Shown here: one piece after another, positions 27,223 to 35,726 of the stretch
How positions within the stretch are numbered: the first letter of the stretch is position 1
How the letters are laid out: each line of letters opens with the position of its first letter
DNA from: CALCZU01 sp964396165
Lineage (GTDB): Bacteria > Bdellovibrionota > FAC87 > UBA2466
Direction of reading: 5' to 3'
DNA length: 64,000 nt
NCBI GenBank assembly: GCA_964396165.1
Contig: CAYNEF010000015.1
Span: 1 to 64,000, forward strand
The notes under the pieces: generated by a model
What the model saw: only the letters and a program-made list of their open reading frames with translations
Told to the model about the DNA's origin: nothing
The model's database searches: none
Program-made: the position numbers and the translations under genes

Positions 27223-27294
27223 GTCCTCTTAAGGCTAAATTCCGGTCTGGCACGTCTTGCATTGTAATCTCATCGAGAGCATGAGGAGAAGACA

Positions 27295-28275
27295 ATGCAA
27301 ATGGAACTAATCTACGGAAAATCAAAATCCTTTCAAAATCTGGTAACAGAAATCGATCAGTTTGCCGAAGCGCACTGGCCTATTTTACTTTTGGGTGAAA
27401 CGGGTGTGGGAAAAGAACTGATCGCACGTCGTATTCATACAAAATCAAAACGATCCAAAGGACCGTTTATACCTGTCAATTGCGGTGCCTTACCGGGAGG
27501 ATTATTTGAAAGCGAACTTTTCGGATTTGAAAGAGGCGCCTTTTCTGGAGCGGTGCAAAATTCCCGCGGTCTGGTAAGAGCAGCGCAAGGCGGGACCATT
27601 TTTCTAGATGAAATTGGAGAGTTAGACTTAAACCTTCAAGTGAAGCTTTTAAGGCTGCTTGAAACTGGAGAAGTCAGATCTATTGGTGGGACCCGCTACG
27701 ATCTTGTCGATGTCAGAATCATTGCCGCAACCAATGTGGATTTATACGAAGCGGTTGGACAGGGAAAATTCCGCCATGACTTGCTCGAAAGACTCTCGGT
27801 ACTTACTACCGAAGTCATGCCCTTAAGAGAACGCAAAGAAGATGTCACTATCATCGCGAGTGAAATTTTAGATCGCATGGGTGCCATCTATGCGATGGGT
27901 AGCATAGAAAAACTGCAGGAATATCCCTGGCCGGGAAATGTCAGACAGTTGCGCAATGTCCTAATTCGGGCTACCGTTCTCGGTGGAAATAAGGTTACCA
28001 AAGAGGTTTTAGAACGCGTTTTAAAACAGGATGCGGTTTTAAATGATCGCATGCAGTCGTCTAGTGAAGGCGAGTTGAAACTAGCAAACGGTACCCTAGA
28101 GGAAATTGAAAAGCAGATTATCGAACTTAGGCTTAAGCAATTTAATGGCAATAGAAAACGCACAGCACAGGACTTGGGAATTGCTAAATCCACTCTTCAT
28201 GAAAAATTGCGCAAATGGAAGATGGAAGACGTTTCAAGCGACGAAACTGCTCTTATGCTTCCTGCTATGGCATAA
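27295..28275 (+). CDS. Orphan sigma-54-dependent transcriptional activator (AAA+ and Fis-type HTH)
   Basis: A 326-residue bacterial enhancer-binding protein with no receiver or sensor domain, like PspF in layout. The AAA+ core has Walker A GETGVGKE (34-41), the sigma-54 contact loop GAFSGA (81-86; normally GAFTGA) and Walker B TIFLDE. A Fis-type helix-turn-helix with NRKRTAQDLGIAKSTLHEKL lies near the C-terminus. It should bind DNA constitutively and be controlled by another protein or by expression level. GAGGAGAAG precedes the ATG. Its 3' end overlaps the next gene by 77 bp. Several good sigma-54 sites lie in this window and may be targets. Confidence 0.93.
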   Translation: MQMELIYGKSKSFQNLVTEIDQFAEAHWPILLLGETGVGKELIARRIHTKSKRSKGPFIPVNCGALPGGLFESELFGFERGAFSGAVQNSRGLVRAAQGGTIFLDEIGELDLNLQVKLLRLLETGEVRSIGGTRYDLVDVRIIAATNVDLYEAVGQGKFRHDLLERLSVLTTEVMPLRERKEDVTIIASEILDRMGAIYAMGSIEKLQEYPWPGNVRQLRNVLIRATVLGGNKVTKEVLERVLKQDAVLNDRMQSSSEGELKLANGTLEEIEKQIIELRLKQFNGNRKRTAQDLGIAKSTLHEKLRKWKMEDVSSDETALMLPAMA

Positions 28276-29146
28276 CTTTTTGGTTGCGTCGCCTGTTCCC
28301 AGGCTTCAAGAGGGTGGGCGACGCAATTGGTTCTTAGAGCAGATTTCCACTCCCCCTATACCAACTTTTCCCGATAAAAATCGCAGCCAAGCTTCTTTCA
28401 ATTTTACGCATTTTGGGGATTCCATTTCAATTCAGGAGTCCGCACTTTTAAACTTACATGTGGTTGAGCTGGGGGCCAAGTTTTCCCAACGCATGTATCC
28501 CAGGCTTTTTGATGAAAGCACGGCTTTAAAAAATAGTTCTAATCAAGAACGAAATACGGCGACTTTTGAAATAGCTCGCAATTTTATTACTGCCACCAAC
28601 CATTACGGAAGGCTTGGTCTAGAATACATACATATCTTTCCACATAAAACGCGCTACCTGCATATTGGTATCCATATGGGCATGATGGAATCCACAGAAA
28701 ATCCCTATTCTATGCGGATTAATATAGACCGCTTTCAGAGAGTTTCTATTGGACTTCTTGGAATGGACTATGAAGAATATAACGAAGAGGGCGAGCATGA
28801 CGAGGGTGGTACCTGGGTGCTTTCCAGCGAAATTGCTCGAGCATACAAAAATGAAGAGTTTTCCAAATGGAGAGTCGGCGGATTTTTAAAGTGGACTTAT
28901 CGACAAAGAGATCTGTTTGAGACGATTGTAAATAAATACAGGTTATACGAGCACATGCTTTTTACGTTTGGACCATTCACAGAGTGGTTTAATGGAAATA
29001 CGAATATCAGAATTGCTGCGAATTTTAGACTGCTGATAGATAAGTCTATCGAAACGGTGGGGGATCCTGCTGTGGTGCGAGGAGCAGCTTACCCGATGGA
29101 TTTACGTCTTCCTGATTTAAACTTTCAATTTACGTATATTTTTTAG
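28199..29146 (+). CDS. Predicted outer-membrane beta-barrel protein, unknown function
   Basis: The ATG at 28199 gives a signal peptide with a basic n-region and a hydrophobic core (KLLLCFLLWHNFLVAS). A longer frame back to 28106 would put 31 residues before it and is unlikely. The mature protein alternates polar and hydrophobic residues with many aromatics and ends in FQFTYIF, the terminal Phe expected of a BAM-assembled barrel. It overlaps the activator gene by 77 bp in another frame, so the two are coupled. Predicted length 315. No family recognised. Confidence 0.7.
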   Translation: MKNCANGRWKTFQATKLLLCFLLWHNFLVASPVPRLQEGGRRNWFLEQISTPPIPTFPDKNRSQASFNFTHFGDSISIQESALLNLHVVELGAKFSQRMYPRLFDESTALKNSSNQERNTATFEIARNFITATNHYGRLGLEYIHIFPHKTRYLHIGIHMGMMESTENPYSMRINIDRFQRVSIGLLGMDYEEYNEEGEHDEGGTWVLSSEIARAYKNEEFSKWRVGGFLKWTYRQRDLFETIVNKYRLYEHMLFTFGPFTEWFNGNTNIRIAANFRLLIDKSIETVGDPAVVRGAAYPMDLRLPDLNFQFTYIF

Positions 29147-30234
29147 TGGGCTTCGTCGTCGTTACGCGCGCGATCGTGTGGTACAAAACTGCTTTTAGAA
29201 GGCGTATTTCTTTGGGTGAATATTTCTGGGTTTGCAGCAAGCTGACTTTTAAACTGGTCGATAAAATTTAACAGAGGCAATTTGCCGAGTTCGTCATTGT
29301 CGCGCACTCCATGATCGCCTTCCCCTTCTTTTCCGTAATACGCTTCATTGGTATTGTTTAAAAAGTTGGGGTCCAGTTCCTGCATCTCATTTAACATCGA
29401 GATATTTTCTTTATCCTGGAAAAGTTTTTTAAGTTCTACGTAATCTTCTTTGGCGATTGGCGTTTTTAAATCAGAAAATTTCTTGATGTTTTTTCCTAGT
29501 TCATCTTTCTTTTCAGCAATCTTTTTTTCTTCTTCTTTTTTCTTTAATTCTTCCAGTGTTTTTTGCAGCTGTTCGGAAGAGGATTGCCCTGTGGGTTTGG
29601 AAATAGCGCCAAAGGATGCTGTTTTATCCGAACTGTTTAGACCAAAAGTGGATTTTGATTCTTTTTCGGGGAACATTCCGCCTTCGGTTTTGGCTTTAGG
29701 TATGTCTGCTAACTTGGGGCCGACTTGTTTGGCAAGATTAGGTGTTAGGCCCACTTGATTGAGCAGTTGATTTGTCGGGCCTTTTGCAATCGTGCCGACT
29801 TTATTAATCAGGGATTTCGCGTTGCTCAAATTTTCTACATAAGGATTGGCGGCTATCGCATTTTCTTTGTTTTCGGTCGTGCTAGCTTGGTTATCTACCT
29901 CTCCTACTGGAGCGTTGATAGCGCCGAGTTCTGATTTGGGATCAAAATTCATTTCTTTTGCGTTTGTTATTTTTTCTATCTTTGCGGTAATTTCGGCAGA
30001 GCCTGAAGCCGTTTCTTTTGGCGCTGTTTCTTCTTTTGGTTTACCAATTTCTGCTTTACCGAGTTCGACAGATTCTAAAATAGTTGGGTTTACTGTTTGT
30101 ACATCGGAAAACGCATTGGTGAGTATTTCAATAGCGCTTGTCTCAGTATTCTGCGTGTTTTCATCCAGTTCAAAAGCAAAACCTTGGATGGATACAAATA
30201 AAGAAAACAAAATAAATGTAAAAACTCTATTCAC
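29143..30234 (-). CDS. Secreted low-complexity coiled-coil protein
   Basis: Signal peptide (RVFTFILFSLFVSIQGFAF) from a GTG start at 30234, then about 340 residues rich in Glu, Lys, Asn, Ala and Thr, with a strongly helical stretch at about 225-250 (LEELKKKEEEKKIAEKKDEL). No enzymatic motif. The gene is convergent with the barrel-protein gene (4-bp overlap). A sigma-54-type promoter lies 38-53 bp upstream. Probably periplasmic or exported; function unknown. Confidence 0.7.
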   Translation of the reverse strand: MNRVFTFILFSLFVSIQGFAFELDENTQNTETSAIEILTNAFSDVQTVNPTILESVELGKAEIGKPKEETAPKETASGSAEITAKIEKITNAKEMNFDPKSELGAINAPVGEVDNQASTTENKENAIAANPYVENLSNAKSLINKVGTIAKGPTNQLLNQVGLTPNLAKQVGPKLADIPKAKTEGGMFPEKESKSTFGLNSSDKTASFGAISKPTGQSSSEQLQKTLEELKKKEEEKKIAEKKDELGKNIKKFSDLKTPIAKEDYVELKKLFQDKENISMLNEMQELDPNFLNNTNEAYYGKEGEGDHGVRDNDELGKLPLLNFIDQFKSQLAANPEIFTQRNTPSKSSFVPHDRARNDDEAH

Positions 30235-30271
30235 TCAAATACCATGGTTTAGGCTGTTTAGTGATAAGAAG

Positions 30272-30287
30272 TGCAACTGTGATACCA
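30272..30287 (-). promoter_or_regulatory. Sigma-54 promoter candidate for secreted coiled-coil protein gene
   Basis: Minus strand TGGTAT-CACAG-TTGCA: GG and GC dinucleotides separated by 10 bp as sigma-54 requires, with a perfect TTGCA. The predicted start of transcription near 30261 gives a 27-nt leader before the GTG at 30234. Confidence 0.6.
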
Positions 30288-30424
30288 GCAACTGTATACG
30301 TTTTGTTTCGTAGCCACGCGAATTGAAATCTGTTTTTAGCTTTGTATTTAGAATGAGTTTTGTACGGAAGAGCTTGCAATACCGCTCAAAAGATCTTCAC
30401 AATTAATTAAAATGCATTTAAGGC

Positions 30425-30892
30425 TTAAGATATTTTTCTTAAAGTAGAAATCATCTCGAGCGCGGTATCGACAGCGTCTTTTCCCTTATGCCCGTGTTTT
30501 CCGCCGAGTCTATCAAAGGCCTGCTCTTCGTTTTCTGTAGTGAGTACGCCGAAGATGACGGGTATTTGAGAACTGAGCGCGACTTGTTGGCAGCCTTGGC
30601 TTACCATCTCGCAGACATAATCATAATGAGTTGTTTCGCCTCTGACGACTGCGCCAAGCGTGATAATCGCATCATATTTTTTGGATAGAGCGAGTCTTTG
30701 CGCGGTAATAGGAATTTCCACAGCCCCTGGAACCCAAACGACGACAGAAGAGGAATCCGACTGCCCTTTTTCTTTTAAGCGGGTCTGTGCCCCTTCTAAA
30801 AGGCGAGAAGTAATTTCTTCGTTGAAGCGGCTAACGACTATCGCAATTTTTACGTTAGGAGGATTGTCGTTTTGCTGATTAATGGTGAACAT
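30425..30892 (-). CDS. ribH: 6,7-dimethyl-8-ribityllumazine synthase
   Basis: RibH condenses 5-amino-6-ribitylaminouracil with dihydroxybutanone phosphate. The 155-residue protein shows the family motifs SRFNEEIT, VPGAVEIP, GAVVRGETTHYDYV and PVIFGVLTTENEEQA, with the catalytic His in the TTHYDYV segment. It overlaps ribBA by 14 bp and is last in ribE-ribBA-ribH. Confidence 0.96.
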   Translation of the reverse strand: MFTINQQNDNPPNVKIAIVVSRFNEEITSRLLEGAQTRLKEKGQSDSSSVVVWVPGAVEIPITAQRLALSKKYDAIITLGAVVRGETTHYDYVCEMVSQGCQQVALSSQIPVIFGVLTTENEEQAFDRLGGKHGHKGKDAVDTALEMISTLRKIS

Positions 30893-32099
30893 AAGAGAGT
30901 TCCAAAAGGTGTCCGAGTTTTTCTTTTTTGGTATTTAAATAGTTTTTATTGGCAAGAGTAGGTGTCATTTCAATGGCCACTCTTTCTACAATGGATAAAC
31001 CATAACCTTCAAGACCGTAAATTTTCTTAGGGTTGTTAGTCAGAAGTTTCATGGCTTTTACATTCAGGTGTCTTAAAATCTGCGAGCCTATTCCATAATC
31101 TCTTTGATCACCCTTAAAACCCAATTTGTGATTGGCCTCAACCGTGTCCATTCCCTGATCTTGCAAATTATAAGCTTTGATTTTGTTTAAAAGACCAATA
31201 CCGCGTCCTTCTTGTCTCATGTAAAGAAGAACTCCGCCCTCTTTTCCAATTTGCTGCAGGGAAGCTTCAAGCTGCCAACCGCAATCACAACGAGCAGATC
31301 CGAAAGTGTCTCCTGTCAGACATTCCGAATGGGCGCGTACAAGTGTAGGTTTATCAGGAGAAATTTCTCCTTTGATAAGTGCCAGATGTTCTGTGCTGTC
31401 GATTTGGCTTTTAAAAACTTTTAATTCGAAATCTCCCAAATCTCCGATAGGAAGCTTGCAACTTGCTTCTTCCGTAACAAGGTGTTCATGCTGCATGCGG
31501 TAGGCAATCAGGTGATTGATCGCAACAATTTTAAGTCCATGTTTTTTTGCAAAAGGGACAAGATCATTCATTCGCGACATGGTTCCATCGTCATTCATGA
31601 TTTCGCAAATAACTGCCGCGGGATTTAATCCTGCCATCTTTGCAAGATCCACACTGCCCTCTGTCTGGCCGGCTCTGACAAGTACGCCACCCTTTTTTGC
31701 TCTGAGTGGGAAAATGTGTCCTGGCATCACGATATCTTTAGGAGAAGCTTTGGGATTTGCTGCTGCAAGGATAGTCGTTGCTCTATCGCGGGCGGATATC
31801 CCTGTTGTCACACCACTGGCAGCTTCAATAGAGACTGTGAAAGCGGTACCAAACTTGGAGGAATTTTCTTCCACCATCATGGGAATATTTAATCTGTTCA
31901 ACGCTTCTTCCTGCATCGCAAGACAAATCAGGCCGCGAGCATGGATCGCCATGAAATTAATCAGTTCAGGAGTTGTCTTTTCGGCTGCAAATACCAAATC
32001 CCCTTCGTTTTCACGATCTTCATCGTCTACGAGGATGATCATCTTTCCCAGCGCGAGATCTTCCAACGCTTCTTCTATAGAGGCAAATTCGTTTTGCAT
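30879..32099 (-). CDS. ribBA: Bifunctional dihydroxybutanone-phosphate synthase / GTP cyclohydrolase II
   Basis: Residues 1-200 are RibB (DDEDRENEGDLVFAAE, the acidic metal loop, and GHIFPLRAKKGGVLVRAGQTEGSVDL). Residues about 205-406 are RibA with the zinc cysteines in SECLTGDTFGSARCDCGWQ and the RQEGRGIGL loop. The fusion makes both riboflavin precursors. It overlaps ribE by 25 bp. The RibA arginine and tyrosine region looks intact (RQEGRGIG), so both activities are expected. Confidence 0.95.
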   Translation of the reverse strand: MQNEFASIEEALEDLALGKMIILVDDEDRENEGDLVFAAEKTTPELINFMAIHARGLICLAMQEEALNRLNIPMMVEENSSKFGTAFTVSIEAASGVTTGISARDRATTILAAANPKASPKDIVMPGHIFPLRAKKGGVLVRAGQTEGSVDLAKMAGLNPAAVICEIMNDDGTMSRMNDLVPFAKKHGLKIVAINHLIAYRMQHEHLVTEEASCKLPIGDLGDFELKVFKSQIDSTEHLALIKGEISPDKPTLVRAHSECLTGDTFGSARCDCGWQLEASLQQIGKEGGVLLYMRQEGRGIGLLNKIKAYNLQDQGMDTVEANHKLGFKGDQRDYGIGSQILRHLNVKAMKLLTNNPKKIYGLEGYGLSIVERVAIEMTPTLANKNYLNTKKEKLGHLLELSYVHH

Positions 32100-32722
32100 G
32101 TGTTTTCCTTTAAATTTTGTAAAACATTCTGTACTTCGCGCACAATGATTTTTGTCATCCAGTCAAACTCCAGATTTACAAAATCGCCGACCATCTGGTT
32201 TTTTAAATTTGTTCTTTCAAGAGTATGCGGGATAAGCATGACGGTGAAACTGGGCTTCCCGTCGTGGCCTGTTCCCACTTCATTCACCGTGAGGCTGACG
32301 CCGTTGACAGTGACACTTCCCTTTTTCACAAGAAGGTTTGCATAAGAAGGGTTGATGCCTTCAAAACGCATTTCGGTAAACTCTCCGTGTTGGATCAATG
32401 AAGAAACTTTCGCTGTTTGATCCACATGCCCGGTTACATAGTGCCCGCCCATGCGATCGCCTTGCAGGAGCGCGCGTTCGATGTTGAGTGTGGCCTGTTC
32501 CCGGTAGTTTCTGCCAATAGTCAGAGCAAGAGTTTCAGGAGAAAGATCACATTCAAACAAATTGGGCTTCGGGTTTAAAACCGTGAGACACACGCCATCG
32601 ACCGAAATACTTTCTCCTTCTTTCATGTCAGAGAACTGGGTTCGGATCGTAAATTTGAGTCCAGTTAAAGTGGACTGGATAGAAGTGATACTTCCTGTGT
32701 GATCAACTATTCCGGTAAACAT
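32075..32722 (-). CDS. ribE: Riboflavin synthase alpha chain
   Basis: The ATG at 32722 gives the universal MFTGIV start; an in-frame TTG three codons upstream is less likely. Two lumazine-binding repeats are visible: VDGVCLTVL and VNGVSLTVNEVG, each preceded by the GxxxxGHVD-type segment (YVTGHVDQTAKV in the second). Length 215 is normal. No FMN riboswitch is visible upstream; ribD is not in this operon. Confidence 0.95.
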   Translation of the reverse strand: MFTGIVDHTGSITSIQSTLTGLKFTIRTQFSDMKEGESISVDGVCLTVLNPKPNLFECDLSPETLALTIGRNYREQATLNIERALLQGDRMGGHYVTGHVDQTAKVSSLIQHGEFTEMRFEGINPSYANLLVKKGSVTVNGVSLTVNEVGTGHDGKPSFTVMLIPHTLERTNLKNQMVGDFVNLEFDWMTKIIVREVQNVLQNLKENTCKTNLPL

Positions 32723-32848
32723 CGACGGCAAGTTAACAGATTTCGCGTAAAATCCATAACGGGTTTTGATTGAGGCGGCAAGCTACTAAATACCTAGTTA
32801 TTTCAATTATTTACTGTGCCTCACTGTAAGGGGTGATATAATTTTTTA

Positions 32849-34093
32849 GTGCGCATCGCCTTTCTCACACCCTCTGTCGGAGAAGCCTTCGGGCAAGAGC
32901 AAGTCTTACATGAAACTGTACGGCTACTCGAATCTACCGGGCACAGCTGTCATGTGCTTTCCGAAAACCAACTGGGGCCCATTCCTTCCTACGTCCAGGC
33001 GAGTCTTTTTCCGGATCTCTCTTTAGTAAATACCCTAAGCAGCCGGCAATTTGTGAATGATAAACATACTCCCGTGATGAAACGGTTAAACGATTTTGCT
33101 CCTGATCTAGTGCACTTTGTGGATCTCTTTGATTACAGATTATTAAATGACATCACAGAAAAATACCCCAGCGTTTTAACCGCGCACTCGGTAAGCCACA
33201 CCTGTCCTGCAAGTCACAGGTTACTTAAGTCAAACAGGTCTTGTGATGCTCAAAGTGGTTGGGGCTGCATGGCTAAGGATTTTTCTGAAGGGTGTTTAAG
33301 CCACTTTAAATCTCCTCTGCATAAATTGCATGGCATCCAGAATTTTCTGTTAAAAAAAGAAATTGTAAGCCGTCGCATGAAAAAAATTATTGCGATAAGC
33401 CATTACATGAAAAGTGTGATGGTAAAAGACGGTTATAATCCGGATCAGATTGAAGTGATCTATAACCCTGTGAGAGAGCAAACGGGGCTTAAACCCAAAA
33501 ATATAATTCCCAATCTGATTGTTTGTGCCGCAAGACTTGTTCCCTTAAAAGGAGTGGATCATTTCATCCGTGCTTTGACGCATTTAAAAGATACGGATTT
33601 TAAAGCCTGGATCTTCGGAGATGGCCCAGAAAGAGAACGCTTAGATCTACTGACAAAAAAATTGGGACTGGAAGAAAAAGTAGTCTTTAAGGGAAAAACG
33701 CCGAGAGCCGAACTGCAAGAAAGTATCAGAAACGCTCAACTCCTTGTACAGACAAATCTAGGCCCTGAAGGGTTTGGCCTTTCCGTCGCAGAAAGTATGC
33801 TTTTAGGAACGCCCGTAGTTTCCTACGACATTGCTGCCTTAAACGAACTTGTCGTAAATAATGAAACAGGTTTTTTGTGTACTGTGGGGGATGAAAAAAC
33901 GCTCGCAATGAAGCTAAAAGAAATTCTATCCGACGCGCATTTAAGAACGGATCTTTCTGAAAACGGTCTTAAAAGAGCGCGCGAAATTTTCTCATGCCAA
34001 AAATTCTTAACGAAAACGGAAAATGTTTATTTGGAAGCAGTCGGTGCTGCCACTTCGACGGAATCAAAAATCTTATCTAGTTCTTTTGCGTAA
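32849..34093 (+). CDS. Glycosyltransferase family 4
   Basis: GTG start giving MRIAFLTPSVGEAFGQEQVL, the acceptor-domain start of GT4 enzymes. The C-terminal donor domain contains VCAARLVPLKGVDHFIRAL, KAWIFGDGPERERL, and the EGFGLSVAESMLLGTPVVSYD motif with the two nucleotide-sugar-binding glutamates. It probably transfers a sugar onto a cell-surface glycan. The last 67 bp overlap the convergent neighbour. Four cysteines at 110-155 are unusual for the family. Confidence 0.9.
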   Translation: MRIAFLTPSVGEAFGQEQVLHETVRLLESTGHSCHVLSENQLGPIPSYVQASLFPDLSLVNTLSSRQFVNDKHTPVMKRLNDFAPDLVHFVDLFDYRLLNDITEKYPSVLTAHSVSHTCPASHRLLKSNRSCDAQSGWGCMAKDFSEGCLSHFKSPLHKLHGIQNFLLKKEIVSRRMKKIIAISHYMKSVMVKDGYNPDQIEVIYNPVREQTGLKPKNIIPNLIVCAARLVPLKGVDHFIRALTHLKDTDFKAWIFGDGPERERLDLLTKKLGLEEKVVFKGKTPRAELQESIRNAQLLVQTNLGPEGFGLSVAESMLLGTPVVSYDIAALNELVVNNETGFLCTVGDEKTLAMKLKEILSDAHLRTDLSENGLKRAREIFSCQKFLTKTENVYLEAVGAATSTESKILSSSFA

Positions 34094-34584
34094 TCTTCGT
34101 ATTTTTTAGTACGTGTAGCAGCAGTCAATAAATACGCAGTGTCCCCTTTTAAAAAGACTACTTGTCTAAAAAGTAGACCGAAATCTCTTTGGTTTGCCAT
34201 CACTTCAAAAGCAGGTTCTGCCACTTTGGGAAGCTTCACTTCCTTTACAGAAATTACATCGAACCGCTGGCTTTTTAAAAACTCTACGGTGTGTTTTTGG
34301 TAGTCTTTGTATATCCCAGCAGAAGTTTTTTTCACTTTGCTAGCGTCATCTAAAACAATGCTAAAACGAGAATGGTATTTTTCATCCGACAGCTTTTTTT
34401 GCAAATTTACAATCGTTTTTTGCGCCATCGATTTGTCGACTTCTTCAGCTTGCGGTTTTACAGGCGTTTCTTTCAATTCCCACGTGGTATCGTCATAATC
34501 GAAATGGATATTTCGAATCGGATCGATGTATTGGGCTGAGTAGATGGGAGTAAAAGACAAAAGAAGAAGAGCAAATAGTTTCAT
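34027..34584 (-). CDS. Secreted PsbP/DUF1795-like protein
   Basis: Signal peptide (KLFALLLLSFTPIYSA), then about 165 residues with the pattern of PsbP/MOG1-like folds: FDYDDTTWEL near the start, central SRFSIVLDD, and FLKGDTAYLLTAATRTKKYEDYAKELDKIFDSVE near the end. Function unknown. Convergent with the GT4 gene and overlapping its 3' end by 67 bp, a long tail-to-tail overlap. Confidence 0.7.
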   Translation of the reverse strand: MKLFALLLLSFTPIYSAQYIDPIRNIHFDYDDTTWELKETPVKPQAEEVDKSMAQKTIVNLQKKLSDEKYHSRFSIVLDDASKVKKTSAGIYKDYQKHTVEFLKSQRFDVISVKEVKLPKVAEPAFEVMANQRDFGLLFRQVVFLKGDTAYLLTAATRTKKYEDYAKELDKIFDSVEVAAPTASK

Positions 34585-34608
34585 ATGCCCTTATAAATAG
34601 GGAGAAGC

Positions 34609-35025
34609 TTATGGGATGTCAATTTGGATTTCTATGTAAGTCTTTGAATCATCCGTGATTTTTACTTTTGCGGTAGCCTTTTTATTGGGGGCGGTAAATA
34701 CGCCGTCTTTTTCGCCGACGGTTCCGGTACCGGCCTCAGACGTCAGGGTAAAGGTATAAGGCTCTTTTCCACCAACGCCTGCAAGTGTGATCTGTTTGCC
34801 TTGCGAAAGGGTAATTCTATTGGAAATAAAAGCAGCTTTAAGCGGATCAATGGATGTGGGGTTTTCACCTGTTTGTGTTGTCTTACTTTGCTTGTCCGTA
34901 ATCTCTTTTGGAACGCTGCAGTTCCCTACCCCAGCAACGCACACATCATTACGCCCACAAGAGGCTATAAAAATAAAAGAGAGAAAACTTGTCGCTAATA
35001 CTAATTTTTTAAATGGACTACGCAT
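34609..35025 (-). CDS. Small lipoprotein with Ig-like C-terminal segment
   Basis: The ATG at 35025 has GAGGTG upstream and gives a lipobox FIASC (Cys23). Three more cysteines follow within about 20 residues (CVAGVGNC region). The last 70 residues (TLSQGKQITLAGVGGKEPYTFTL, TAPNKKATAKVKITDD) look like a bacterial Ig-like or cadherin-like beta domain. A sigma-54-type site lies just upstream. Function unknown. Confidence 0.72.
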   Translation of the reverse strand: MRSPFKKLVLATSFLSFIFIASCGRNDVCVAGVGNCSVPKEITDKQSKTTQTGENPTSIDPLKAAFISNRITLSQGKQITLAGVGGKEPYTFTLTSEAGTGTVGEKDGVFTAPNKKATAKVKITDDSKTYIEIQIDIP

Positions 35026-35051
35026 AAAACACCTCGCCAAGCGTCGGTTAA

Positions 35052-35067
35052 TGCAGGTTGTATACCA
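35052..35067 (-). promoter_or_regulatory. Sigma-54 promoter candidate for lipoprotein gene
   Basis: Minus strand TGGTAT-ACAAC-CTGCA with exact GG-N10-GC spacing. Predicted start near 35041, a 16-nt leader that still contains the GAGGTG ribosome-binding site before the ATG at 35025. Confidence 0.5.
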
Positions 35068-35176
35068 CTAGAATTAGGCGGCTTGTAAAGAGCATTACCC
35101 ATACGACTCTCTTTCAAGGTATGCTTAAAAAACAAATAATGTCACCGGATGTACAAAAAAAGCACAAAGGGAAAAA

Positions 35177-35722
35177 ATGAATCCTTGGAAAAAAACAGCC
35201 TCAGCAGTTGTCTATGATAACCGTTGGATAAAAGTCGTAGAAGACAAAGTCATCGGTCCGGACAATAAGCCTGGGATCTATGGGACAGTTCATTTTAAAA
35301 ATTTTGCGATTGGAGTACTTGCACTCGATGAAAAATCTAATGTTTGGATAGTCGGCCAATACCGCTATCCCATCGAGCAATACTCCTGGGAAATTCCCGA
35401 AGGCGGAGGCCCGTTAAACGAATCTCCCTTGGAGTCTGCAAAGCGCGAACTGAAAGAAGAAACAGGAATTGTTGCGGCGAATTTTAAAGAAATTTTACGG
35501 ATGCATGTTTCTAATTCCGTCTCAGATGAGCTTAGTATCTCTTATCTGGCAACCGGATTGACTATGGGAGTCCCCTGCCCGGATGCCAATGAAGTATTAG
35601 AGATAAAAAAACTGCCTTTTTCAGAATTATTCGAACAAGTGATGAACGGACAGATCACCGATTCGATCACGGTCGCTACCGTATTAAAAACGAAGCATTT
35701 AATGGATCAAAAGAAGATTTGA
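35177..35722 (+). CDS. NUDIX hydrolase, ADP-ribose pyrophosphatase-like
   Basis: A 181-residue protein with a perfect Nudix box from Gly76 to Ile98 (Gx5Ex7RELKEETGI), coordinating the metal ions. The leading KNFAIGVLALDE and QYRYPIEQYSWEIPEGG are typical of ADP-ribose/NDP-sugar hydrolases such as NudF. Cytoplasmic housekeeping or signalling. AAGGG precedes the ATG. Confidence 0.9.
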   Translation: MNPWKKTASAVVYDNRWIKVVEDKVIGPDNKPGIYGTVHFKNFAIGVLALDEKSNVWIVGQYRYPIEQYSWEIPEGGGPLNESPLESAKRELKEETGIVAANFKEILRMHVSNSVSDELSISYLATGLTMGVPCPDANEVLEIKKLPFSELFEQVMNGQITDSITVATVLKTKHLMDQKKI

Positions 35723-35726
35723 AGAG

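Noticed and set aside
27249..27262. TGGCAC and TTGCA upstream of the sigma-54 activator
   Set aside because: The elements are individually perfect but the GG-to-GC spacing is 8 bp instead of 10, which sigma-54 does not normally tolerate.
32723..32848. FMN riboswitch upstream of ribE
   Set aside because: None of the conserved RFN stems or the GGGC-type core is visible on either strand.
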